Below, one piece after another: positions 1 to 7,963 of a stretch of 64,000 nt of DNA. The notes beneath the pieces were generated by a model. The model was not told where the DNA came from. It did not search any database and saw only the letters and a program-made list of their open reading frames with translations. The number at the start of each line of letters is the position of its first letter. Within the stretch, counting starts at the first letter, position 1. Source of the stretch: Rhodococcus sp. IEGM 1381 (GTDB lineage Bacteria; Actinomycetota; Actinomycetes; Mycobacteriales; Mycobacteriaceae). The translations under genes were made by a program, and so were the position numbers. Location of the stretch: positions 124,001-188,000 of the forward strand of contig NZ_JASHKQ010000003.1 in NCBI RefSeq assembly GCF_030056795.1. The letters are read 5' to 3'.

Positions 1-398
1 TCCGCCCGATCGATGAACGGCTGCATCTGCATCACGATGGCCGAGAGCTCGTCGGCAGCGGTGATCAGCCGGTCGCGATCACCGTGGACCAACGTCCACG
101 CAGCACCGGCCTCGATCGCCGCACGGGACTCGTAGATCTCGGTGACGTCGTCGCTGCTCAGTTCGACGACGAATACGCCCCGGTTGCGGTAGCTGACCAG
201 CAGACCCTCTTGATTGAGACGCTGCAGCGCCTCACGCACCGGTCCCCGTGATATTTCGAGCTCGGCGGCTACGTTCGCCTCGTTGATCTGCTCTCCCGGG
301 GCATAGGACCCGTCGATGATGCGATCGCGAATCTGGTCGGCAATCACCATCGACGTATTGCGTGCGTCGATGGGCGTCAGTCTTCTCGAACTGGGCAT
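1..398 (-). CDS. GntR-family (FadR-type) regulator, C-terminus cut by window edge
   Basis: Only the first 132 codons lie in the window; the gene continues past base 1. The start ATG at 398 follows a purine-rich stretch and opens a frame beginning MPSSRRLTPIDARNTS. Residues about 16-75 are a typical GntR winged helix-turn-helix, with 'APGEQINEANVAAELEISRG' then PVREALQRLNQEGL. The part after about residue 78 (VTEIYESRAAIEAGAA) starts the all-helical FCD ligand domain, which places it in the FadR subgroup. It is the last gene of the gabT operon, 15 bp after gabD. By analogy with E. coli CsiR/GabC it probably represses the operon and responds to GABA or a derived acid; that is inference. A candidate operator is at 6076-6089. 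Confidence 0.9.
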   Translation of the reverse strand, partial: MPSSRRLTPIDARNTSMVIADQIRDRIIDGSYAPGEQINEANVAAELEISRGPVREALQRLNQEGLLVSYRNRGVFVVELSSDDVTEIYESRAAIEAGAAWTLVHGDRDRLITAADELSAIVMQMQPFIDRA

Positions 399-413
399 GA
401 TCGAAAGCCTCTC

Positions 414-1877
414 TCAGCCTCGGGGAATGGCAAAGTATTTGTACTCCAGGAACTCGTCGATTCCGACTTTTCCGCCCTCGCGGCCCAGCCCGGACTGTTT
501 GACACCACCGAACGGTGCCGCGGGGTTGGAGACCAGGCCGGTGTTGAGACCGACCATGCCCACCTCGAGCCGCTCCCCCATCCGTAGCGCCCGATCGATG
601 TCCTGAGTGAAGACGTATCCGACGAGTCCCCATTCGGTGTCGTTCGCGAGGGCGATCACCTCGTCCTCGGTGTCGAACGGCACGATCGCCGCGACCGGCC
701 CGAAGATTTCCTGCGACATCAGATCGGAATTCGAGTCGACGTCCGTGAGCACTGTCGGCGGGTAGAAGTAGCCGGGTCCGTCCGGTGCCGCTCCCCCGAC
801 GATCGCACGTGCGCCGCGCCCGAGGGCGTCGTCGACGAGTGTCTGCACCTTGGTGCGGCCGGCGTCGTCGATCAGCGGACCCACCTCGGTACCGTGCGCA
901 CTACCGGCACCGACCGTCAACGCACCCATGCGCTCGGCGAGCTTGTCCGCGAACTGTGCTGCGACACTGCGGTGTACGAAGAATCGGTTGGCGGCAGTGC
1001 AGGCCTCACCCATGTTGCGCATCTTGGCGACCATCGCCCCGTCCACGGCGCGTGCGAGATCTGCGTCGTCCATGACGATGAAGGGTGCGTTGCCGCCGAG
1101 CTCCATCGAGGTACGCATCACCGTCGATGCGGCTTGCTCGAGCAGAATCTTGCCCACCGCAGTCGATCCAGTGAAGCTGATCTTGCGGGCCGCGCCGCTG
1201 CTCATCCACGAGCCCACGACACCCGCCGCATCAGTGGTGGTCACGACATTGACGACGCCCGCCGGGACACCCGCGTCGTGCAGAATCTGGGCGAGAGCGA
1301 GCGCAGTGAGCGGGGTCTGTTCCGCCGGCTTGAACACCACGGTGCAGCCCGCCGCCAACGCTGGGCCGATCTTACGAGTCCCCATGGCCAGCGGGAAGTT
1401 CCACGGAGTGACCAGGATGCACGGTCCGACCGGCGCACGGGTGACCACAATGCGGTTCTTACCGTCCCCGGTGACGGTGTGATCACCCGAGATACGCACG
1501 GCCTCCTCGGAGAACCAACGGAAGAACTCCGCGCCGTAGGCCACTTCACCTCGCGCGTCGGCCAGCGGCTTCCCCATTTCCGCGGTGATGATCGCGGCGA
1601 GTTCCTCCGACCGCGCCATGATCAATTCGTAAGCCTTACGCAGGATTTCACTGCGGGCACGGGGCGCAGTCGCGGCCCACTCGGCAGCGGCATCGACTGC
1701 CGCAGCCATTGCGCTCTCGGCCTCGGCGATGCCACCGTCGGCCACCGTGGCAATCACGTCACCGCTGGCGGGGTCGATCACGTCGAACCGAGCAGCCGAG
1801 GCTGCAGCTGTCCAGGCACCTCCGATGAACAGGTCGGTGGGGGGCGTGATGGAGGGTCGAGTAAGGCTGGTCGTCAT
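414..1877 (-). CDS. gabD: NAD(P)-dependent succinate-semialdehyde dehydrogenase
   Basis: 487 aa, a full-length aldehyde dehydrogenase superfamily member. It oxidises succinate semialdehyde to succinate, the second step of GABA degradation. Visible motifs are the cofactor-binding 'VTPWNFPLAMGTRKIGPALA' near residue 156, 'FTGSTAVG' near 245, the general-base Glu259 in MELGGN and the catalytic Cys293 in GEACTAAN. The C-terminal 'PFGGVKQSGLGREGG' is also typical of GabD. It overlaps the upstream FAD/Fe-S gene by 4 bp and gabT lies in the same operon, so the substrate assignment rests on context as well as sequence. ALDH substrate specificity is hard to read from sequence alone. Confidence 0.93.
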   Translation of the reverse strand: MTTSLTRPSITPPTDLFIGGAWTAAASAARFDVIDPASGDVIATVADGGIAEAESAMAAAVDAAAEWAATAPRARSEILRKAYELIMARSEELAAIITAEMGKPLADARGEVAYGAEFFRWFSEEAVRISGDHTVTGDGKNRIVVTRAPVGPCILVTPWNFPLAMGTRKIGPALAAGCTVVFKPAEQTPLTALALAQILHDAGVPAGVVNVVTTTDAAGVVGSWMSSGAARKISFTGSTAVGKILLEQAASTVMRTSMELGGNAPFIVMDDADLARAVDGAMVAKMRNMGEACTAANRFFVHRSVAAQFADKLAERMGALTVGAGSAHGTEVGPLIDDAGRTKVQTLVDDALGRGARAIVGGAAPDGPGYFYPPTVLTDVDSNSDLMSQEIFGPVAAIVPFDTEDEVIALANDTEWGLVGYVFTQDIDRALRMGERLEVGMVGLNTGLVSNPAAPFGGVKQSGLGREGGKVGIDEFLEYKYFAIPRG

Positions 1878-4786
1878 TGCCGCGGTCCTTTCGGCGAACG
1901 TGGATCGAGTATCTGAGCCAGGTGCACGGACGCGTCACTGGTCAGATCACCGGTGAGTTGTCGCACCTGCATGTGGCAGCTGAATCCGTCGGTGAGAATC
2001 GGAGTGTCGGGCTCGGTGGCACGAACAGCCGGTGCGAGAGCTTGTTCGGCGACCTTCATGCTGAGCTCGTAGTGACTCTTCTCGAAGCCGAAATTGCCTG
2101 CCACTCCACAGCATCCGGTGGCTTCCGTCACCGTCTCGATGCCGACGGACGCCAATGCCGTGCGCTGCGTGGCGTTACCGAAGACGGCGTATTCGTGGCA
2201 GTGGGTCTGGACGGTCACCGACGCGGGAACCTCGACCGAGGGCACCCACCCCGCCGCCGCCTGATCGATCACCGCTCCCGCGAAGCTCTGCACCCGCGCC
2301 GCTACCCTTCTCGCGGCGGCCGTCGGTACCAACTCGGGCATGTCCTTGCGGAATGCCGCGGCGCAGCTCGGTTCGGTGACGACGATGGGTCGGTCGGTGC
2401 CGTCGTCCAGTGCAGCAACGGCTTTCGTGAGGTGCTTGCGTGCGGCCTTGAGCTGGCCCGTCGAAATCCAGGTCAGACCACAGCACACGTCGGTCCGGCA
2501 TTCGGTGCTGCGGCCGGAATCCTCGAGCACGCGCTGCGCCGCGCCCGCGACCTCGGGGCGAAAGCCCTGGGTGAACGTGTCGACGACAAGCACGACATCG
2601 GACTCCTTCCCTCCACCGATGCGCACCGCACTCGTCAGTTCCTTCGTCGACGCGAATCGTGGTAGCGCCCGCTCGCCGGTCAACCCGCCGAGCCTCGCCG
2701 CAATCGCCGCGACCCGAGGGGTGAGTACGCGATTGAGCAGCGGTGCCGTTCGCTGCGTCACCTTCAGCCAGCGGGGCAACCAGCCCAGCGAATAGTGCGA
2801 GAGTGGCCGCAGTCGCCCCGCATAGTGATGATCGAGAAACTCCGATTTGTACGTCGCCATGTCCACCCCGACCGGGCAGTCCGAGGAACAGGCCTTGCAC
2901 GATAGGCACAGGTCCAATGACTCTGCCACGTCCTTCGAGGCCCACCCGTCGGCGACGGTCGGCGAGCTGCGCACCATCTCCTGCAGTACCCGGGCGCGGC
3001 CACGAGTGGAATCCTTCTCGTCGCCCGTCGCGCGGAAGCTCGGGCACATGACGCCTCCGGAGGTGGTGCGGCACTTGCCGACACCGACACACGATTGGGT
3101 GGCGTGCACGAAAGGATCCAGATCCTCTCGCGTTCCGATCTGGTGCAGATCGAACGTCGTCTTCCACTCTCGCTGCGGAATACCCTGCAGCATCAGGTTG
3201 TCCATCATCGGCTCGGGCTCGGTGATCGATCCCGGGTTGAGCATCCCGCTGGGGTCCCAGACGCGCTTGAACCGCGAGAACGCGTCGAGCATGCGCGGCG
3301 AGTACATCACCGGCAGTAGTTCCGAGCGTGCCCGGCCGTCGCCGTGTTCGCCCGACAGGCTGCCGCCGTGCTTGACGACGACCCGCGCTGCGGCGCGCAG
3401 GAAGTCGTACATCACCCGTCGCCCGGCGTCGGTGCGTTGATCGAACGTGATGCGCACGTGCATGCAGCCGGCACCGAAGTGGCCGTACATCACACCGGTC
3501 AGTTCGTGCTCGGCCAGTAGCGAATTCAGGTCGGTGAGATACGCCGACAGGTTTTCCGGTGCCACGGCGGCGTCCTCCCACCCGCCCCAGGACTCGACAC
3601 CGCTCGCCAGGCGGGTGGCCAGGCCCGCTCCGTCTTCGCGTACCCGCCACAGCGCTGTTCGATCGGCCGGGTCGGTGACGATGCGACCTTCTTTCAATCG
3701 TCCGAGCCGGCCGAGCTCCTCGAGCAACCGGGCTGCTTTGTCCTCGACCTCGGCCGCGTCGGCCCCGTCGAGGTCGACGTACAGCCAGGCATTTCCTGCC
3801 GGTAAGCCACGCACGGAGTCCGGCCCGCGCCGGTACTCCATCGTCCGCGCGATGTTGTCGTCGATCCCCTCCACCGCGGCCGGCGAAAATTCCAGAATCG
3901 CCATGACGTCGGCTGCAGCTGCGACCACATCCTCGTAGCCGAGGCAGAGCAGCAACGCGGCGGGCGGTACAGGCACGACCGTGACTGTGACCGAGACGAT
4001 CACCGCACAGGTGCCCTCGCTGCCGACGAGCGCACGCGCGACGTCGAACCCGTTCTCGGGCAGTAGATGCGACAGATGAAATCCGGAGACCTGTCGCGGA
4101 ATGCGGCCCAGCTCGACCCTGAACAGCGCCAGATTGTCGGCCGCAAGTGCGCGCAGCTCGTGCGAAATACGTTCGGCCGCAATGCCTGCTGCTGCGTCTT
4201 CGGCATGGACAGCCGACACGCCACTACGGGTGACCCGCAGTAGATGCCCCTCGGCTGTCACCACGTCCATCGCCACCGTGTGGTCCGAGGTACGACCGTA
4301 GCGAACCGAGTGATTGCCGCATGCGTCGTTGCCGACGGCCCCGCCGACCGTGGCGCGTGTCTTGCTGGACGGGTCGGGGGCAAACGTGAAGGCTCCTGAC
4401 GTGCGTGCCACCAGCTCACGCTGCAACTCCGAGATCACGATGCCCGGTTCCACGACGGCGGTCCGCGAATCCGTGTCGACCGAGATCACCCGATTCATGT
4501 GACGGGAGAAGTCGAGCACGATTCCGCGGCCGATGGCGTTGCCCGCCATCGACGTTCCGCCGCCGCGGCCGATCACAGCGACTCCGGCCGCGGTGCACAG
4601 CGACACCACGGTGGACACCTCGTCGGCGCTGCGCGGGAACACGACCGCTGCAGGCGGAATTCGGTAGTTCGAGGCGTCGTAGGAATACTCGGCCAAGCGC
4701 CGAGACGAGTCGTCGATATCGATCCCCGTCTCCCGCACTCGATGCACGAGTGCGGGGACATCGGATCGGATGGGCGCAGACGTCAC
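1874..4786 (-). CDS. Fused FAD-linked / Fe-S 2-hydroxyacid dehydrogenase (YdiJ-like)
   Basis: 970 aa. The N-terminal half is a vanillyl-alcohol-oxidase-type FAD domain (GRGGGTSMAGN near residue 75-85) followed by the FAD-oxidase C domain. Next come two Fe-S cysteine clusters: CVGVGKCRTTSGGVMCPS near 565, and CLSCKACSSDCP near 627. The C-terminal part carries CCG-type motifs (DVCCGL near 762, TGCCGVAG near 892). This order matches E. coli YdiJ-type D-2-hydroxyglutarate dehydrogenases and GlcD/LldEF-like D-lactate dehydrogenases. Electrons would pass from a 2-hydroxyacid through FAD and Fe-S to a quinone or carrier. It overlaps gabT and gabD by 4 bp on either side, so it is translationally coupled with GABA catabolism. 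D-2-hydroxyglutarate is my preferred substrate; D-lactate or 4-hydroxybutyrate are alternatives. Confidence 0.85.
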   Translation of the reverse strand: MTSAPIRSDVPALVHRVRETGIDIDDSSRRLAEYSYDASNYRIPPAAVVFPRSADEVSTVVSLCTAAGVAVIGRGGGTSMAGNAIGRGIVLDFSRHMNRVISVDTDSRTAVVEPGIVISELQRELVARTSGAFTFAPDPSSKTRATVGGAVGNDACGNHSVRYGRTSDHTVAMDVVTAEGHLLRVTRSGVSAVHAEDAAAGIAAERISHELRALAADNLALFRVELGRIPRQVSGFHLSHLLPENGFDVARALVGSEGTCAVIVSVTVTVVPVPPAALLLCLGYEDVVAAAADVMAILEFSPAAVEGIDDNIARTMEYRRGPDSVRGLPAGNAWLYVDLDGADAAEVEDKAARLLEELGRLGRLKEGRIVTDPADRTALWRVREDGAGLATRLASGVESWGGWEDAAVAPENLSAYLTDLNSLLAEHELTGVMYGHFGAGCMHVRITFDQRTDAGRRVMYDFLRAAARVVVKHGGSLSGEHGDGRARSELLPVMYSPRMLDAFSRFKRVWDPSGMLNPGSITEPEPMMDNLMLQGIPQREWKTTFDLHQIGTREDLDPFVHATQSCVGVGKCRTTSGGVMCPSFRATGDEKDSTRGRARVLQEMVRSSPTVADGWASKDVAESLDLCLSCKACSSDCPVGVDMATYKSEFLDHHYAGRLRPLSHYSLGWLPRWLKVTQRTAPLLNRVLTPRVAAIAARLGGLTGERALPRFASTKELTSAVRIGGGKESDVVLVVDTFTQGFRPEVAGAAQRVLEDSGRSTECRTDVCCGLTWISTGQLKAARKHLTKAVAALDDGTDRPIVVTEPSCAAAFRKDMPELVPTAAARRVAARVQSFAGAVIDQAAAGWVPSVEVPASVTVQTHCHEYAVFGNATQRTALASVGIETVTEATGCCGVAGNFGFEKSHYELSMKVAEQALAPAVRATEPDTPILTDGFSCHMQVRQLTGDLTSDASVHLAQILDPRSPKGPRQ

Positions 4787-6063
4787 AGCACGTTCTTCAG
4801 CGTTCGAGACAGCGCGTCGATACCCTGCCGCATCTCGTCGTCGTTCACGATCAGCGCGGGAATGATCCGGACGACGTTGCCGAGCGCCCCGCAGGTGAGC
4901 AGCAACAGCCCTTCGTCGATCGCGCCCTGCTGTACACGGAGGGCCGCGGCAGCGTCGGGATCGCCTGCACTGTCGACGAATTCGAGCGCCTGCATCAGGC
5001 CGAGCCCACGTGCGTCACCGATGGCAGAGTGCTCTGCCTTCAGTGTGAGCAGGCCGTCGAGCAGAACCTTGCCCTGCACGGCTGCATTGGCGACGAGCCC
5101 CTCGTCGCGCACGACATCGAGGGTCGCGACGCCCGCAGCGGCGGCGACGGCATTGCCGCCGTAGGTTCCGCCCTGAGAACCCGGCCACGCCTTGCTCATC
5201 AGCTCGGTCGATGCCGCGATGGCAGAGATCGGAAATCCGCTGGCGAGCCCTTTCGCGGTGATGACGATGTCCGGCGTGATCGACGAGTGCTGGTGCCCCC
5301 AGAACTTTCCGGTACGCCCGACACCTGCTTGGACCTCGTCGACGATCAGGACGATGCCGTGCGTGTCGGCGCGTTCACGCAATCCCTCGAGGAACTCCGG
5401 CGGCGTGGGCAGGTAACCACCGTCACCGAGAACCGGTTCGATGATGAACGCGGCGGTGTCGGCGGGGCTCGACATCGTCATCAACAGGTAGTCGAGTTCC
5501 TTCAGCGCGAACGCGACTGCGGTCTCGATGTCCCAGCCGTACCGAAACGCGTACGGGAACGGCGCGATGTGCACTCCGCCCATGATCGGCGAGAAGCCGG
5601 ACCGAAATTTGGTTCCAGCGGTGGTCAACGATGCGGCCGCTACCGTGCGTCCGTGGAATCCTCCGTGGAAGGCAATGATGTTGGGCCGCCCGGTTGCCAT
5701 GCGCGCCAATCGAATCGACGCCTCGACGGCCTCGGAGCCGGAGTTGGCGTAGAACACGCTGTCGAGCCCGGACGGCAATACCTCGCCGAGCTTGTCGGTC
5801 AACTCCAGTAGCGGTTGGTGCATGACGGTCGTGTACTGCGCGTGAATGATTTTGCCTACCTGCTCGCGCGCGGCCTCGACCACGCGCGGATGGCAGTGTC
5901 CGGTGCTGGTGACGCCGATTCCAGTGGTGAAGTCGAGGTACTTGCGCCCGTCCGTACCGATGATCCAGCTGCCCTTTCCGTGATCGACGACGATCGGGGT
6001 CGCCTGCTTGAGTGCCGGGCTGAGGGTGGTACGAGTCGACGCTGTCATGGCTGCCATCGTCAC
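4783..6063 (-). CDS. gabT: 4-aminobutyrate aminotransferase
   Basis: 426 aa class III PLP-dependent aminotransferase. It moves the amino group of GABA to 2-oxoglutarate, giving succinate semialdehyde and glutamate. Seen in sequence: SGSEAVEASIRLAR (about 109-122) for cofactor phosphate binding, FHGGFHGRT near 132, Asp242 in VDEVQAG, and the Schiff-base Lys271 in ITAKGLASGF. First gene of the operon. The start is uncertain among GTG 6063, ATG 6057 and ATG 6048, none with a strong ribosome binding site. The GntR-type palindrome at 6076-6089 lies just upstream, so a repressor bound there would block transcription. Confidence 0.93.
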   Translation of the reverse strand: MTMAAMTASTRTTLSPALKQATPIVVDHGKGSWIIGTDGRKYLDFTTGIGVTSTGHCHPRVVEAAREQVGKIIHAQYTTVMHQPLLELTDKLGEVLPSGLDSVFYANSGSEAVEASIRLARMATGRPNIIAFHGGFHGRTVAAASLTTAGTKFRSGFSPIMGGVHIAPFPYAFRYGWDIETAVAFALKELDYLLMTMSSPADTAAFIIEPVLGDGGYLPTPPEFLEGLRERADTHGIVLIVDEVQAGVGRTGKFWGHQHSSITPDIVITAKGLASGFPISAIAASTELMSKAWPGSQGGTYGGNAVAAAAGVATLDVVRDEGLVANAAVQGKVLLDGLLTLKAEHSAIGDARGLGLMQALEFVDSAGDPDAAAALRVQQGAIDEGLLLLTCGALGNVVRIIPALIVNDDEMRQGIDALSRTLKNVL

Positions 6064-6075
6064 TCACGTTTGTTC

Positions 6076-6089
6076 GATTGTCAACAATC
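6076..6089. promoter_or_regulatory. GntR-type operator between gabT and the sugar-kinase gene
   Basis: A perfect inverted repeat, GATTGT-CA-ACAATC (6-bp arms, 2-bp centre). It fits the TTGT-N2-ACAA pattern of many FadR-subgroup GntR regulators. It sits 12 bp upstream of the first possible gabT start and overlaps the -35 box of the divergent promoter. The GntR gene at the end of the gab operon is the obvious candidate ligand. Confidence 0.6.
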
Positions 6090-6106
6090 TGCAATTGGCA
6101 TTTTAT
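6078..6106 (+). promoter_or_regulatory. Sigma-A-like promoter of the sugar-kinase operon
   Basis: TTGTCA (6078-6083), a 17-bp spacer and TTTTAT (6101-6106) point rightwards. The predicted start of transcription, near 6113, is the centre of a second perfect palindrome, CGAGCC-G-GGCTCG (6107-6119). The -35 box lies inside the GntR-type operator, so the same repressor could silence both directions. Confidence 0.5.
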
Positions 6107-6139
6107 CGAGCCGGGCTCGTGGGGAGATACAGTTCGTTC

Positions 6140-7012
6140 GTGTCCGCCTCGAACCCCCGCATCGTTGTTCTCGGCAGCATCAACATGGATCTGATCACGC
6201 GCACTCCGTCTCTGCCCGATCCGGGGGAGACCGTGATGGGTACGTCCTTCACCACCGCCCCGGGCGGTAAAGGTGCCAATCAGGCCATCGCTGCTGCGAA
6301 GGCCGGATCGTCGGTCGCCTTCCTCGGAGCAGTCGGAGACGACGAATTCGGAGTTACGCTGCGCCACACGCTCACGGCCGCAGGCATCGACGACACTGCA
6401 GTGCGTACGGCTGCAGGTTCGAGTGGCATCGCCACCATCACCGTCGACGACCACGCCGAGAACAGCATCGTCGTCGTCCCCGGTGCCAACGGCACCGTCC
6501 GCGATCTCACCGACGACGACCGCACCGCCATCGCGGGCGCGGATATCCTACTGTGCCAGTTGGAAATTCCCATCGACACCGTGGTCGCCGCATTCGAGTA
6601 CGCGCACTCTCGCGGTGTGATCACGATACTCAATCCCTCACCGGTACAGGACTTACCCGACGCCCTGGTCGCAGCCACCGACGTACTCGTGGTCAACGAG
6701 GCCGAGGAAGCTCGCATCGGACACCGAGCGGACGAGGTGGAACAAGTGGTCACCACCCTGGGGGCCAAGGGTGCCCGGTACCGCGGATCCCAGTCGTTCG
6801 AGGTGTCGGCACCACGGATCGAGGCCGTCGACACCACCGGTGCCGGCGATGCGTTCGCCGGGGCGCTGGCTGCATCATGGTCCGCCGGACCACGGGCGGC
6901 AGTCGAATGGGCAACCGCTGCAGGTTCTTTCGCAGCCACGAGACCCGGGGCGAGCGCATCCTCGGGCACCCGGGCTGAGATCGACGCACTCCGCGATGCG
7001 GCCGCTCGATGA
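6140..7012 (+). CDS. rbsK: PfkB-family sugar kinase, probably ribokinase
   Basis: 290 aa from GTG 6140 (VSASNPRIVVLGSINMDL), preceded by GGGGAGA. An upstream in-frame ATG at 6008 would run into gabT and is unlikely. PfkB motifs are clear: N-terminal GSINMDLITRTPSLPDPGET, a glycine-rich 'APGGKGANQAIAAAKAGS' substrate loop near residue 40, and the catalytic C-terminal DTTGAGDAF with Asp as base near residue 237. The expected reaction is ATP-dependent phosphorylation of D-ribose to ribose 5-phosphate. At 290 aa it is slightly short for ribokinase and no ribose transporter is adjacent, so another nucleoside or sugar substrate is possible. The stop overlaps the next start (ATGA), so the AraC gene is co-translated. 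Confidence 0.82.
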   Translation: MSASNPRIVVLGSINMDLITRTPSLPDPGETVMGTSFTTAPGGKGANQAIAAAKAGSSVAFLGAVGDDEFGVTLRHTLTAAGIDDTAVRTAAGSSGIATITVDDHAENSIVVVPGANGTVRDLTDDDRTAIAGADILLCQLEIPIDTVVAAFEYAHSRGVITILNPSPVQDLPDALVAATDVLVVNEAEEARIGHRADEVEQVVTTLGAKGARYRGSQSFEVSAPRIEAVDTTGAGDAFAGALAASWSAGPRAAVEWATAAGSFAATRPGASASSGTRAEIDALRDAAAR

Positions 7013-7476
7013 GCGCTCCGGACCTGAACGAACTCCGACTGCTGCGTCGCGCACGTGATCGGATGGACCGCGACTTCGCCGAACCTCTCGACGTGCCGAC
7101 CCTCGCCCGGACGGCACTGATGTCCACCGCGCACTTCAGCCGCCGCTTCCGAGAGGCGTACGGCGAGACGCCGTACGCCCATCTGATGACCCGCAGAATC
7201 GAGCGCGCCAAGGCCCTGCTGCGCCGCGGAGATGTGACCGTCACCGAAGCGTGCTTCGCGGTGGGTTGTACCAGCCTCGGTTCCTTCAGTTCACGGTTCA
7301 CCGAGATCGTCGGCGAGACGCCCAGTGCTTACCGCGCCCGTGATCACCGCGCCGGTCGAGCGGTACCGAGTTGCCGAGCCATGGTTCTGGGCCGGCCGAT
7401 GCGTGCCGCCGCTGCAGCTGACACCGCCACCGAACCGAGCAGAATCGGAGAAGCAACGGCGGCCGGGGCGTCCTAG
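7009..7476 (+). CDS. Short AraC-family transcriptional regulator
   Basis: 155 aa. It contains only the AraC/XylS DNA-binding module: two helix-turn-helix segments at about residues 25-45 (LDVPTLARTALMSTAHFSRR) and 75-95 (VTVTEACFAVGCTSLGSFSS), then GETPSAYR. There is no N-terminal cupin sensor domain, and residues 110-155 are alanine- and arginine-rich with no recognised fold. It overlaps the kinase stop by 4 bp and is followed 10 bp later by a VOC protein. An AraC plus VOC pair is common in actinobacteria, where the VOC partner may bind the inducer; that link is inference. Confidence 0.88.
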   Translation: MSAPDLNELRLLRRARDRMDRDFAEPLDVPTLARTALMSTAHFSRRFREAYGETPYAHLMTRRIERAKALLRRGDVTVTEACFAVGCTSLGSFSSRFTEIVGETPSAYRARDHRAGRAVPSCRAMVLGRPMRAAAAADTATEPSRIGEATAAGAS

Positions 7477-7486
7477 CCTGTGCTTC

Positions 7487-7891
7487 ATGACACTCTCACT
7501 GAGCCACGTACACATCTATACCGATGACCCCGACGCCTCCTTGGCCTTCTATCGCGACGCCCTCGGACTCGAGGTGAAGAGCGAGGTCGCCAACGACGGC
7601 TACCGCTGGATCACGTTGTCGCCCAGCGATCAACCCGAGATCGAGATCGTGTTGTCGCAGCCGCACGCCGGCCGCTCGCAGGAACTCGGCGATCAGATCG
7701 CCGCCCTGCTCGCCAAGGGTGAAATGCCGGGCCTGCTCTTCCGTGCCGACGACCTCGACTCAGCGTTCGAGAAGATAAGAGCGGCAGGTACCGCCGAGAT
7801 TCTGCAGGAACCGACGAGTCAGCCGTGGGGTGCGCGCGACGCGGCCTTCCGCGATCCGGCCGGAAACATGGTGCGCGTCAGTCAGGCGTGA
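7487..7891 (+). CDS. VOC (glyoxalase/bleomycin-resistance fold) protein
   Basis: 134 aa from ATG 7487 (MTLSLSHVHIYTDDPDASLA). The longer upstream frame from 7325 overlaps the AraC gene and is not supported. Two beta-alpha-beta-beta-beta repeats are recognisable: HVHIYTDDPDASLAFYRDALGLEV at the start (quoted in part) and the closing GARDAAFRDPAGNMVRVSQ. Metal ligands expected in this fold (His near the start, Glu in the middle and end) are partly present. No substrate can be assigned. It probably shares a transcript with the AraC regulator. Confidence 0.85.
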   Translation: MTLSLSHVHIYTDDPDASLAFYRDALGLEVKSEVANDGYRWITLSPSDQPEIEIVLSQPHAGRSQELGDQIAALLAKGEMPGLLFRADDLDSAFEKIRAAGTAEILQEPTSQPWGARDAAFRDPAGNMVRVSQA

Positions 7892-7963
7892 GTAGAGCCC
7901 GCGACACCAACCGGGAGCATGCAGCACGATTCCTTGTCGTACCGATGCTGCACGATGGACGGT

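Noticed and set aside
6080-6085. TTGACA on the minus strand inside the GntR operator as a gabT -35 box
   Set aside because: A -10 box at proper spacing would fall inside the gabT coding region. The gabT promoter remains unassigned.
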